10,054 bases of DNA from Lachnospiraceae bacterium (GCA_017483425.1 JAFUWM010000071.1:1-10054), one strand, 5' to 3'. Positions 1 to 7,051 are shown, numbered from the stretch's first letter. Program-made: numbers and translations. Notes: generated from the letters alone by a model not told the origin.

Positions 1-1061
1 CCAATGTGCCCGCGCCTTCAAAGGTTGCTGCAACCATAGAAAAGCTTTTGAAAGAGGAAGACCCGGTAGTTCTCCACGGATATATGGCGAATGCGGGCTA
101 TCCCGATGTGAGAGCGAAGATCGCGGATTCTCTGAATAAAAGATTCGGCACGGCGTTTTCCGCGGATAATATAATGATGACGGTGGGAGCCGCAGGGGGA
201 CTCAACTGCGCGCTTAAGGCACTCTTAAACCCCGGTGATGAGGTGCTTACGTTCGCGCCGTACTTCGTGGAGTATAAAAACTATGTAGCAAACTATGACG
301 GAGTGCTCATAGAAGTTGCTCCGGATACGGAAACCTTCCAGCCGAACCTCAAAGCCTTTGAGGCGGCAATAACAAAGAAAACAAGGGCGCTCATCATAAA
401 CAATCCGAACAACCCGTCAGGAGTCATATATCCTGAGAAGACCATACAGGCTATAGCTGAGATACTTGAGCGCAAGCAGAAAGAGTTTGGAAGCGAGATA
501 TTCATAATATCCGATGAACCTTACAGGGAGCTTGTATATACAAAAGCCGAGGTTCCGTATATAACAAAATATTATAACAATACGATCGTGGGCTACTCCT
601 TTTCCAAGACACTGTCTCTTCCCGGTGAGAGGATCGGTTATCTCGTGATCCCCTCGGAAGCCGCGGATCACGAAAGGCTCTTTCAGGCAGTCACGATTGC
701 TAACAGAGTGCTCGGCTTTGTCAATGCGCCGTCCCTTATGCAAAAGGTTGTTGCGGAATGTCTGGAGGAAAAGGCCGATATAGGATTCTACGCAAAGAAC
801 CGGGATGTGCTGTATGACGCGCTCAAAAGCTACGGCTTTTCATGCATCAAGCCGGAAGGCGCTTTCTATATGTTCATAAAGTCACCGACATCCGATGAGA
901 AAGAATTTGTGGCGGAAGCCAAAAAAGAACACATACTTGTAGTTCCGGGATCATCCTTTGCCTGTGCAGGCTTTGTGCGGCTCTCCTACTGCGTGGCATA
1001 TGAGACATGCGTTAATTCTCTTCCGGGCTTTAAGAGGCTTGCTGAAAGGTACGGGCTGTGA
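1..1061 (+). CDS. PLP-dependent class I/II aminotransferase, 5' partial
   Basis: Pyridoxal-phosphate aminotransferase of the aspartate aminotransferase superfamily (fold type I), expected in the cytoplasm moving amino groups between an amino acid and a 2-oxoacid. The frame is open to the left edge (first full codon at base 3) and begins NVPAP, which matches the internal GNPxVPAP motif of clostridial homologues of about 395 residues, so roughly 45 N-terminal residues are missing; the GTG at base 6 is not a real start. Counting from that GTG: GAAGGLN phosphate-binding loop at 61-67, NNPNNPSG at 132-139, SDEPYRE at 169-175, and SFSK with the Schiff-base lysine K201 followed by PGERIGY. A C-terminal GFVRLSY carries the arginine expected to bind substrate carboxylate. 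Its stop overlaps the next start by 4 bases (GTGA), indicating coupling to the HisC-type gene. The exact substrate cannot be read from sequence; the clostridial family is usually labelled only 'aminotransferase'. Confidence 0.93.
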   Translation, partial: NVPAPSKVAATIEKLLKEEDPVVLHGYMANAGYPDVRAKIADSLNKRFGTAFSADNIMMTVGAAGGLNCALKALLNPGDEVLTFAPYFVEYKNYVANYDGVLIEVAPDTETFQPNLKAFEAAITKKTRALIINNPNNPSGVIYPEKTIQAIAEILERKQKEFGSEIFIISDEPYRELVYTKAEVPYITKYYNNTIVGYSFSKTLSLPGERIGYLVIPSEAADHERLFQAVTIANRVLGFVNAPSLMQKVVAECLEEKADIGFYAKNRDVLYDALKSYGFSCIKPEGAFYMFIKSPTSDEKEFVAEAKKEHILVVPGSSFACAGFVRLSYCVAYETCVNSLPGFKRLAERYGL

Positions 1062-2110
1062 CATACGAGGATAATATCAGAAAAGTGACCCCATACACGC
1101 CGGGGGAGCAGCCAAAGACCAAGGTGATAAAGCTCAATACGAACGAGAGTCCTTACCCGCCGTCTCCCAGAGTAGTAGAAGCAATGGAAAAGCTTGACTG
1201 GAATAAACTCAGGCTGTATCCTGATCCCGCGATGTCTGAGCTTACCAGATGTATAGCCGATCATTACGGCGTGAAGCCCTCCGAAGTTTTTGCGGGTGTC
1301 GGCTCCGATGATGTACTCTCGATGTGTTTCCTGACTTTTTTCGCGGGAGAGAAGCCCGTTTTATTCCCCGACATCACATATTCTTTCTATGATGTCTGGG
1401 CGGAGGTCTACCGTATCCCCTATGAGACAAAAAAGCTTGACGGGGACTTCAGGATAGTACCATCTGATTATTACGCGCCGAACGGCGGCATAGTCATAGC
1501 TAATCCTAACGCACCTACGGGAATAGGCGAAAACAGAGCGTTCATAGAAGACATTTTAGAGCACAACAGTGAGTCCGTTGTCATCATAGATGAAGCCTAT
1601 GTGGATTTCGGCGCTGAATCAGCTCTTCCGCTGATAGAAAAGTATGAAAACCTCATAGTAGTTCGCACTATGTCAAAGTCCAGGGCAATGGCAGGTATGC
1701 GCATAGGGTACTGTTTTGGAAATGAAAAGCTTATCAAATACCTAAATGATGTCAAATACTCGGTAAACTCATATACACTGAATATCCCGTCAATAGCCGC
1801 GGGAAAGGCAGCGATTGAGGACACGGAGTACTTCAGGGAGATAGTCGGGCGGATCAAAAAGACCCGTGAGAACACGGCAGAAGAACTAAAAAAGCTCGGT
1901 TTTTCGTATTTTCCTTCAGATACGAATTTCATATTCGCAAAGCCGCCCGCAGGATATAAGGCAAAGGATATATTCCTGAAGCTTAAGGAAAGCGGCATCT
2001 ATGTAAGACATTTTGATAAAGAAAGGATATCAGACTATCTCCGTATCACTATAGGTACGGATGACGAAATGCATATGCTGATACACACATTAAAGGAGAT
2101 ATTGCAATGA
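1058..2110 (+). CDS. hisC: Histidinol-phosphate aminotransferase (HisC type)
   Basis: PLP enzyme that in histidine biosynthesis interconverts imidazole-acetol phosphate plus glutamate and L-histidinol phosphate plus 2-oxoglutarate. The 350-residue length is normal for HisC. Visible family motifs: LNTNESPYPPSP at 26-37, GVGSDDVL at 80-87, ANPNAPTG at 148-155, DEAYVDFG at 178-185, SKSRAMAGMRIGY with Schiff-base lysine K207, and LRITIGT near the C terminus, with an arginine expected to bind substrate. The GTG start overlaps the upstream TGA (GTGA) and has an AAAGG ribosome site at 1045-1049, 8 bases away. The stop overlaps the next ATG. No other his gene is visible, so this is a dispersed or paralogous copy; HisC-like enzymes can also act on aromatic amino acids, and the other aminotransferase beside it leaves the true role open. 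CobD is a related alternative, but its typical N-terminal motif is absent. Confidence 0.88.
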   Translation: MTYEDNIRKVTPYTPGEQPKTKVIKLNTNESPYPPSPRVVEAMEKLDWNKLRLYPDPAMSELTRCIADHYGVKPSEVFAGVGSDDVLSMCFLTFFAGEKPVLFPDITYSFYDVWAEVYRIPYETKKLDGDFRIVPSDYYAPNGGIVIANPNAPTGIGENRAFIEDILEHNSESVVIIDEAYVDFGAESALPLIEKYENLIVVRTMSKSRAMAGMRIGYCFGNEKLIKYLNDVKYSVNSYTLNIPSIAAGKAAIEDTEYFREIVGRIKKTRENTAEELKKLGFSYFPSDTNFIFAKPPAGYKAKDIFLKLKESGIYVRHFDKERISDYLRITIGTDDEMHMLIHTLKEILQ

Positions 2111-2637
2111 CTTCGTTTTTTTCCACACTTACAGGACTGGGGCTTGGAACCAGATATCTGATCGTATTTATCGTATCAATGATACCGCTCATAGAGCTTC
2201 GGGGGGCTATCCCGATAGCAGCCGTGATGGGGCTTACAGATACGCTGCCGCATACCGTAATGGTATTTATCGTTGCCATAATCGGAAACATGATACCGGT
2301 TCCGTTCATCTATCTTTTCGCAAGAAAGGTTCTGGAATGGGGAAAGGATAAGCCTGTGATCGGCGGTTTCTTTACTTTCTGTCTGGAAAAAGGGGAAAAA
2401 GGTGGAAGAAAGCTTCAAGAGAAAGCCGGCAGAGGTCTTTTCGTAGCTCTCGCGCTCTTTGTAGGCATACCTCTTCCGGGTACGGGAGCCTGGACAGGCA
2501 CGCTTGCGGCATCGATCCTTGATATGGAATTCAAGGAAACTGTTATTGCCGCAATGGTTGGCGTGCTTCTCGCAGGCGTTATCATGATGACACTTTCACT
2601 TGCCGGGGTATCCGCGTTCGGAGTTATCGCGGGATAA
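2107..2637 (+). CDS. Small multidrug-export family membrane protein (COG2426)
   Basis: A 176-residue integral membrane protein resembling the 'putative small multi-drug export' family (COG2426, Pfam Sm_multidrug_ex), whose transport function is weakly established. Hydrophobic segments lie at about 15-40, 50-72, 110-125 and 145-175. The family's signature PLIELRGAIPIA is at 27-38, and the glycine-rich PLPGTGAWTGTLAA at 122-135 is also typical. A charged loop (about 93-109, rich in K, E and G) separates the two halves. The start is set by the ATGA overlap with the hisC stop and a strong AAAGGAG at 2092-2098, 8 bases upstream. It is third in a coupled run, but nothing in the sequence ties it to amino-acid metabolism; it may simply share the transcript. 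Its stop is only 5 bases from the end of the convergent binding-protein gene. Confidence 0.85.
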   Translation: MTSFFSTLTGLGLGTRYLIVFIVSMIPLIELRGAIPIAAVMGLTDTLPHTVMVFIVAIIGNMIPVPFIYLFARKVLEWGKDKPVIGGFFTFCLEKGEKGGRKLQEKAGRGLFVALALFVGIPLPGTGAWTGTLAASILDMEFKETVIAAMVGVLLAGVIMMTLSLAGVSAFGVIAG

Positions 2638-2642
2638 ATATT

Positions 2643-3431
2643 TTATTCCATATATTCGTCTACAAGCTTATCGAATGTCCCGTCTTCTTTCATGTTTGTG
2701 ATCGCGACATCGATAGCTTCTTTGAGTGCCGTGTCTCCCTTGGGAAGCGCTATGGCATACTCCTCGATACCAAACCCGAAGTCCTCACCATTCAGATCCT
2801 TTATCTGATCAGGGAAGTTCGCCGCGAAAACACCTGCGGGATTACTGTCCACTATGACCGCATCAAGTCTGCCATTTACAAGATCGTTGACCGCGTCAAC
2901 CGCTTTATTGTACTGCTGGTCTGTTGCGCCCTCGATCTCCTCGATGATGAAATCTCCGGTGGTGCCAAGCTGGCAGCCTATCGTTTTGCCTAAAAGATCG
3001 TCATAGGTCGCGATAGTGGAATCAGCGGGAATAAGCACATGCTGTACAGCATTGTAATACGGCTCAGAGAAATCAACCGACTGCTGCCTCTCCTCAGTGA
3101 CCGTCATACCGGCTATCGCTACATCCGTCTTTGATCCGATGGAAGAAACCAGCGAATCAAATTCCATATTTTCAATAACGACCTCGACTCCGAGCTCTTC
3201 ACCGATAGCCTTGATAAGCGCTATGTCGAAACCGTCAGGCTGACCGTTGTCCCCTACATACTCAAAAGGCGGAAACTCCGCATTGGTTCCTACCGTAAGT
3301 ACTCCGTCAGAGAGCGTTTCCGAAGCCACATCGGAAGCCGCCGCATTTGAATCACTCTGTGTCGAACCGCATCCCGTTACAAGTGCTGCCGTCATAGCAC
3401 CCGCAAGGATCAAACTGATTATCTTTTTCAT
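2643..3431 (-). CDS. Polar amino-acid ABC transporter substrate-binding lipoprotein
   Basis: Extracellular ligand-binding component of a polar amino-acid importer (solute-binding protein family 3, PBP2 fold). The 262-residue precursor has a lipoprotein signal: MKK, a hydrophobic stretch at 4-18, lipobox VTGC with the lipidated cysteine at C21, then a Ser/Ala/Asp-rich linker to about residue 42. The mature domain begins LTVGTNAEFPPFEY (45-58), continues GFDIALIKAI (67-76), and has IAGMTVTEERQQSVDFSEPYY (106-126), where R115 is the expected ligand carboxylate contact. DAVIVDSNPAGVF in the second lobe lies in the region that commonly contacts the ligand amino group. ATG start with AGGAGG at 3441-3446, 9 bases upstream. 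It is last in the operon, 81 bases after the ATPase stop. Family membership is firm; the ligand (Glu, Gln, Arg, His, Cys or other) cannot be told. Confidence 0.93.
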   Translation of the reverse strand: MKKIISLILAGAMTAALVTGCGSTQSDSNAAASDVASETLSDGVLTVGTNAEFPPFEYVGDNGQPDGFDIALIKAIGEELGVEVVIENMEFDSLVSSIGSKTDVAIAGMTVTEERQQSVDFSEPYYNAVQHVLIPADSTIATYDDLLGKTIGCQLGTTGDFIIEEIEGATDQQYNKAVDAVNDLVNGRLDAVIVDSNPAGVFAANFPDQIKDLNGEDFGFGIEEYAIALPKGDTALKEAIDVAITNMKEDGTFDKLVDEYME

Positions 3432-3478
3432 AAATAATACCCTCCTGATCCGGCTTAAAGCCTTATTACGATTTTAAG

Positions 3479-3507
3479 ATAATATCACTACGCGAACTGT
3501 CTTTCGA
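3479..3507 (-). promoter_or_regulatory. Possible second promoter for the substrate-binding protein gene
   Basis: In the 81-base gap between the ATPase and the binding-protein gene, the minus strand has TATTAT (3479-3484) preceded by TGA, an extended -10. TCGAAA (3502-3507), matching 4 of 6 to TTGACA, lies 17 bases upstream. The predicted start near 3472 would give a leader of about 40 bases containing AGGAGG. Extra transcription would fit the need for excess binding protein over membrane components. A processing site is an alternative. Confidence 0.35.
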
Positions 3508-3512
3508 GCTTA

Positions 3513-4235
3513 TTAAAGTACTTTGGACAAAAAATCCTGCAGTCGTTTGGACCGGGGGCTTGTAAATATCCTGTCCGGAGTATCCTCCTCCATTATTATC
3601 CCCTCGTCTATGAACATCACCCTTGTGGCTACCTCTCTTGCAAATCCCATCTCGTGTGTGACTATGACCATCGTCATTCCGTCTTCGGCAAGCACCTTTA
3701 TTACCTCCAGGACTTCGCCGACCATCTCAGGATCAAGCGCCGATGTCGGCTCATCGAAAAGCATGACCTTGGGGTTCATCGCAAGAGAACGCAATATGGC
3801 TATGCGCTGCTTCTGGCCTCCCGAGAGTGAAGCAGGATATACATCCGCCTTACCGACAAGATCCACGAGCTGCAAAAGAGACATGGCCTTTTCCCTGGCC
3901 TCATCTTTATTCATGAGACCCAGCTTTACGGGAGCCAGGGTAATGTTTTCCATTACGGTCTTATTCGCAAAGAGATTGAAGCTCTGAAAGACCATTCCCA
4001 TATGCTCCCTGACCTTGTTTATATCGGTCTTTGGGTCTGTAATGAGCTGATCCTCAAACCAGATCTCGCCGGATGTCGGCTCCTCCAAAAGATTCAGGCA
4101 TCTTAAAAATGTACTCTTTCCCGAGCCGGAAGGACCGATTATCGCAACCTTTTCGCCCTTATCTATTTCAGTAGAGATGCCTTTGAGCACCTCCTGACCA
4201 TCGAAGGTCTTGTGCAGGTCTTTAACGGATATCAC
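3513..4235 (-). CDS. Polar amino-acid ABC transporter ATP-binding protein (GlnQ type)
   Basis: Cytoplasmic ATPase that powers the importer. The 240-residue length is normal for the GlnQ/HisP group. Walker A GPSGSGKST at 34-42, Q-loop Q84 in MVFQSFNLF, signature LSGGQKQR at 137-144, Walker B VMLFDEPTSALDPE at 157-170, and switch histidine H194 in VTHEMGFA are all intact. The signature region reads QKQRIAILRSLAM rather than the common QQQRVAIARAL, a minor variation. The start is GTG at 4235-4233, chosen because MISVKDLHKTF matches the family N terminus and an AAAGGAGG ribosome site (4246-4253, - strand) lies 10 bases upstream. The gene overlaps the permease by 14 bases, so the two are translated together. 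Confidence 0.96.
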   Translation of the reverse strand: MISVKDLHKTFDGQEVLKGISTEIDKGEKVAIIGPSGSGKSTFLRCLNLLEEPTSGEIWFEDQLITDPKTDINKVREHMGMVFQSFNLFANKTVMENITLAPVKLGLMNKDEAREKAMSLLQLVDLVGKADVYPASLSGGQKQRIAILRSLAMNPKVMLFDEPTSALDPEMVGEVLEVIKVLAEDGMTMVIVTHEMGFAREVATRVMFIDEGIIMEEDTPDRIFTSPRSKRLQDFLSKVL

Positions 4236-4914
4236 TGCGCCTCAACCTCCTTTCAAGCGCTCCCAGAAGAAGCGTGAGAATCTTTATTATGATGAAATAT
4301 ATGACAGCCGCGCCTATAAGCGGCATGAATGCCTCATATGTACGGCTCGATATCTGGCTCGCCGTGCGGGTAAGATCTGAAAGACTCACATATCCTACTA
4401 TGGCAGTCTCCTTGATCAGTGTGATGAATTCATTGCCGATAGGCGGAAGCACATTCTTAAAGGCCTGAGGAAGCACTATCTCCCACATTGTCTGGCCTCT
4501 GGTCAGTCCCAATGAACGTCCGGCCTCGGTCTGTCCTTTATCTACGGCAAGTATTCCGGCTCTGATTATCTCTGATACATAGGCTCCTGAATTTATCCCG
4601 AACGAAAGCGAAGCGACCAGCACACCGTTATTGGACGACGAAAATACAATGAACCACATGATGAGGAGCTGCAGCACAGAGGGTGTGCCCCTGATTATAT
4701 CCACATAGACTGTCGCTATATACCATGGTATAGTGTGCTTCCTGCCCTTTTTAGGTTCGGAAAGCTTCATCAGCGCGACTATGCAGCCGATGACGATCCC
4801 TATGACGCCCGCGAGCAGCGCTATCTCCATAGTAACGCCAAGCCCCTTGAAATAAAGGATCCACCTGTCCTTATAAATAAATGCGTTGTAAAATTTAGTC
4901 GATATATTATCCAT
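4222..4914 (-). CDS. Polar amino-acid ABC transporter permease
   Basis: Membrane component of the importer (binding-protein-dependent permease; His/Glu/Gln/Arg/opine family), 230 residues. Hydrophobic segments lie at about 25-50, 64-92, 97-122, 155-178 and 195-220. RGTPSVLQLLIMWF at 75-88 is characteristic of the family. The cytoplasmic EAA loop that docks on the ATPase is at 130-151, starting EAGRSLGL and ending VLPQA; EAG replaces EAA at its head. ATG at 4914 is the first in-frame Met, and homologues start with a comparable amphipathic stretch before the first membrane helix, so an internal start at M29 would delete conserved sequence. There is no Shine-Dalgarno before this ATG; instead an extended -10 lies 9 bases upstream. 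It is first gene of the permease-ATPase-binding-protein operon. Confidence 0.95.
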   Translation of the reverse strand: MDNISTKFYNAFIYKDRWILYFKGLGVTMEIALLAGVIGIVIGCIVALMKLSEPKKGRKHTIPWYIATVYVDIIRGTPSVLQLLIMWFIVFSSSNNGVLVASLSFGINSGAYVSEIIRAGILAVDKGQTEAGRSLGLTRGQTMWEIVLPQAFKNVLPPIGNEFITLIKETAIVGYVSLSDLTRTASQISSRTYEAFMPLIGAAVIYFIIIKILTLLLGALERRLRRSDIR

Positions 4915-4923
4915 AACCTAGGG

Positions 4924-4932
4924 ATTATACCA
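4924..4932 (-). promoter_or_regulatory. Extended -10 promoter of the ABC importer operon, possibly leaderless
   Basis: On the minus strand a consensus TATAAT (4924-4929) is preceded by TGG, giving the extended -10 form TGnTATAAT. No good -35 is found at 16-19 bases, as is common with extended -10 promoters. The hexamer ends 9 bases before the permease ATG, so transcription would begin around 4917, leaving about 3 bases of leader. No Shine-Dalgarno fits in that space (only AGG, 2 bases from the ATG). Confidence 0.6.
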
Positions 4933-4937
4933 CATAT

Positions 4938-4955
4938 ACTGGCAGATATACCAGT
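4938..4955. promoter_or_regulatory. Operator-like dyad ACTGG-N8-CCAGT between divergent promoters
   Basis: A perfect 5-bp inverted repeat ACTGG (4938-4942) and CCAGT (4951-4955) with 8 bases between. It covers the -35 zone of the importer promoter (about -21 to -38) and lies just upstream of the -35 of the GGDEF gene promoter. Each arm is flanked by TATAC: TATACTGG at 4935-4942 and TATACCAG at 4947-4954. A regulator site here could affect both genes. The arms are short, so chance occurrence is possible. Confidence 0.35.
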
Positions 4956-4964
4956 TTCTCATTT

Positions 4965-4994
4965 TTGTTATTATCAGGGATTATATGGTAGAAT
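4965..4994 (+). promoter_or_regulatory. Promoter of the GGDEF gene
   Basis: TTGTTA (4965-4970) and TAGAAT (4989-4994) are separated by 18 bases; TGG immediately before the -10 gives the extended form. The predicted start is near 5001, leaving a leader of about 34 bases with a Shine-Dalgarno. It is the only good promoter candidate in the 120-bp divergent region on this strand. Confidence 0.5.
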
Positions 4995-5017
4995 GTATCG
5001 TTGCGTCTTATTATATG

Positions 5018-5024
5018 TGGAGGA
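5018..5024 (+). promoter_or_regulatory. Ribosome binding site that fixes the GGDEF start at 5035
   Basis: TGGAGGA lies 10 bases before ATG 5035. The same frame is open up to 4735, but that extension would run antisense through the permease gene and has no comparable ribosome site, so the 5035 start is chosen. Confidence 0.75.
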
Positions 5025-5034
5025 TAGATCAACA

Positions 5035-7032
5035 ATGTATTATTCGAGCTTCGGCATATTGGCAGTAATACATCATTTAATATTAAATCACGAGGTATTG
5101 AAGAACGGGCGGAAGGAGCCTTCAGATTCGCCGCGTTACCGCTACAGACAGTTTCTGATCGCATTGCTCATATTCTATACCGCTGATCTGCTCTGGGGAT
5201 TTCTGGTGGATTCAGGTATCCGGCTGCTCGCATATGCTGATACCATGCTGTTTTTTGCGGCAATGGCCGCATCCGTACTGCTATGGACCAGATATGTGGT
5301 CGCATTCCTTGATAAAAAAGGAATACGATCGAAAAGCTTTTTGGCTGCCGGATGGGGTATAAGCGGCTTTGTGGCTCTTGGCCTTATCATAAATTTCTTT
5401 TATCCTTTTATTTTTATATTTACCGCTGATACAAAATATTCGCCATGCCCCGGAAGGTACCTCCTTCTTGCCGCGCAGTTTCTGCTTTTTGCCCTGATCT
5501 CGGTCTATTCTCTCATTATCTCACAAAGGACAACCGGAAGGGACAAAATCCATTACATGGCCGTCTGTGTATCAGGCGGAGCCATGGCTGTTTTCATTGT
5601 TCTCCAGACGCTCTATCCCTTTGCCCCTTTCTATACGATCGGATGCCTTATGGCAAACTGTGTGATCCATGTTTTTGTCGAGGAGGACGAGAAAAGGGAA
5701 CAGGACAGGATCACCGCGAGATACAGTCAGATATCTTCCAGTCTTGCCAAGGATTATGACGCGATATACTACGTCAATATCGAATCCGGGAAATACATAG
5801 AGATATCCGCCAGCAGTTTATACCAGTCAATGAATGTTCCGAAAGAGGGTGTGGACTTCTACAAAGAGACCCGTGAAAATGCCGCAAGATTCGCCCATCC
5901 CGATGACTGGGCGTTTGCCGAGAGTATGTACTACAGGGAAACCATGCTGAAGAACCTCAACGGACGTCAGTCTTATTCATATAAATACAGGATAATGGTC
6001 GGCGGCGAAGCGAGGTATTTTCAATTTGACGTGATGCTTTCCGAAGACGGCGAGCATTTCATTGTATGTGACAAAGATATCCAGGATACCATAACGACGG
6101 AAACAGTGCTTCTTGAAAGGCAAAAGATCAGTATAACGTTCAGCCAGATAGCCGAGAGCCTCGCGTCAAACTATGATGTCATCTATTACATTGATGTAGA
6201 GTCCGGAGACTATGTAGGATACACTTCCAATAACATATACGGTGAACTTGAAGTGGAGGAAACCGGTAATGAATTCTTCAGCGAAGCGAAAAAGAACGCG
6301 GCTCTTCTCGTTCATCCCAAAGACAGGGACAGGATGTTCACCGTCATGGACAAGGATTATATGCTTACAGCTCTCGAGGGGAGGAAACAGTTTATTTATC
6401 AATACCGTCTTATCGTAGACGGCAGGACGCAGCACACGAGACTTTCAGCCAGCAAGTCACGCGATGGCAAACATATGATCATCGGTGTCGAAAATATAGA
6501 GGATGAAGTAAAAAAAGAAAAAGAGCATATTCGCGCGCTTAATACGGAAAAGGAACTCGCCCGCCGTGATGAGCTTACTGGAGTGAGGAATAAAACCGCG
6601 TTTACGGAACTTGAACAGTCCATGCAGGATAATATAGAAAAGGGAATGAATTATCTGCCCTTTGCCATTGTCGTCTGTGATCTCAATGATCTCAAGATGA
6701 TAAATGACACCAAAGGCCATAAGGCCGGAGACGAGTATATCAGGTCGTCAGCAAAGCTTCTATGTGAAATATTTGACCATAGTCCGGTATTCCGCATCGG
6801 AGGAGATGAATTTGCCATTGTATTAAGCGGCGATGACTTTGGTTCAAGAAAGCAGCTTATAGAGAAGCTCCACCGGATCGCCCTGTCAAACCGCGACAGT
6901 CATGAAGGGCCTGTCATAGCAGTCGGTCTTGCCGAATACGATCCCATAAATGATACAAGCGTTACCGATACCTTTGAGCGCGCAGACCAGATGATGTATG
7001 ATGACAAGCGGGAATTAAAGCAAACCTCCTGA
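5035..7032 (+). CDS. Membrane-bound diguanylate cyclase (GGDEF) with tandem sensor-like modules
   Basis: Predicted to make cyclic di-GMP from two GTP. The protein is 665 residues. About seven hydrophobic segments fill residues 1-215 (roughly 3-18, 40-58, 66-91, 103-130, 142-163, 174-193, 199-215). Two tandem PAS-like modules follow at about 228-350 and 367-488, each with the pattern SQI..SLA..YD.IYY..ESG.Y near its start, then a charged helix (489-510) leading into the GGDEF domain from DELTG (512-516). Catalytic features: metal-binding D549 in VCDLNDLK, NDTKGHKAGDEY at 557-568, and RIGGDEF with GGDEF at 589-593. The position of the inhibitory RxxD motif, five residues before GGDEF, reads FDHS (580-583), so feedback inhibition by product is probably absent. 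The start is fixed by a Shine-Dalgarno at 5018-5024; the frame is open further upstream but overlaps the divergent permease. It is a single-gene unit. The stimulus is unknown; the membrane region resembles no named sensor that I recognise. Confidence 0.93.
   Translation: MYYSSFGILAVIHHLILNHEVLKNGRKEPSDSPRYRYRQFLIALLIFYTADLLWGFLVDSGIRLLAYADTMLFFAAMAASVLLWTRYVVAFLDKKGIRSKSFLAAGWGISGFVALGLIINFFYPFIFIFTADTKYSPCPGRYLLLAAQFLLFALISVYSLIISQRTTGRDKIHYMAVCVSGGAMAVFIVLQTLYPFAPFYTIGCLMANCVIHVFVEEDEKREQDRITARYSQISSSLAKDYDAIYYVNIESGKYIEISASSLYQSMNVPKEGVDFYKETRENAARFAHPDDWAFAESMYYRETMLKNLNGRQSYSYKYRIMVGGEARYFQFDVMLSEDGEHFIVCDKDIQDTITTETVLLERQKISITFSQIAESLASNYDVIYYIDVESGDYVGYTSNNIYGELEVEETGNEFFSEAKKNAALLVHPKDRDRMFTVMDKDYMLTALEGRKQFIYQYRLIVDGRTQHTRLSASKSRDGKHMIIGVENIEDEVKKEKEHIRALNTEKELARRDELTGVRNKTAFTELEQSMQDNIEKGMNYLPFAIVVCDLNDLKMINDTKGHKAGDEYIRSSAKLLCEIFDHSPVFRIGGDEFAIVLSGDDFGSRKQLIEKLHRIALSNRDSHEGPVIAVGLAEYDPINDTSVTDTFERADQMMYDDKRELKQTS
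5716..6498 (+). other. Internal duplication: two tandem PAS-like modules
   Basis: Within the GGDEF protein, residues 228-350 and 367-488 align over their full length. Shared positions include SQI, SLA, YD.IYY, ESG.Y, a block ending in A..F/L.HP.D, a pattern L.GR..(Y/F).Y.YR..V.G..., and S.DG.H.I at the end. The copies have diverged at DNA level, so the duplication is old. Each is about 120 residues, the size of a PAS domain, with HPxD as often seen in PAS-fold sensors. The assignment to the PAS fold is inference. Confidence 0.6.
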
Positions 7033-7051
7033 CAGCTGTATCAGTTTATTT
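7029..7051 (+). terminator. Weak hairpin plus T-run after the GGDEF gene
   Basis: CTGA (7029-7032) can pair with TCAG (7041-7044) around an 8-base loop containing the palindrome CAGCTG, followed by TTTATTT. The stem is short, so this is at best a weak terminator. It overlaps the stop of the GGDEF gene and lies in the 13-base gap to the convergent SGNH-like gene. Confidence 0.2.

Noticed and set aside
1058..2110. CobD (threonine-phosphate decarboxylase) as the identity of the HisC-type gene.
   Set aside because: The N terminus has the HisC motif LNTNESPYPPSP rather than the CobD pattern, and no cobalamin gene is nearby.
3440..3480. Short hairpins in the gap before the binding-protein gene (GGCTT/AAGCC and CTTAAA/TTTAAG), as an attenuator.
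   Set aside because: The first leaves too small a loop and the second is AT-only with a long loop; neither is followed by a T-run.
2643..4914. Plus-strand open frames across the ABC importer genes (for example 3523-3987).
   Set aside because: They are mirror images of strongly conserved ABC genes on the minus strand and show no family motifs or ribosome sites.
4735..5034. In-frame N-terminal extension of the GGDEF gene back to 4735.
   Set aside because: The extension is antisense to the well-supported permease gene, gives a charged nondescript sequence, and has no ribosome site, whereas ATG 5035 has one at good spacing.
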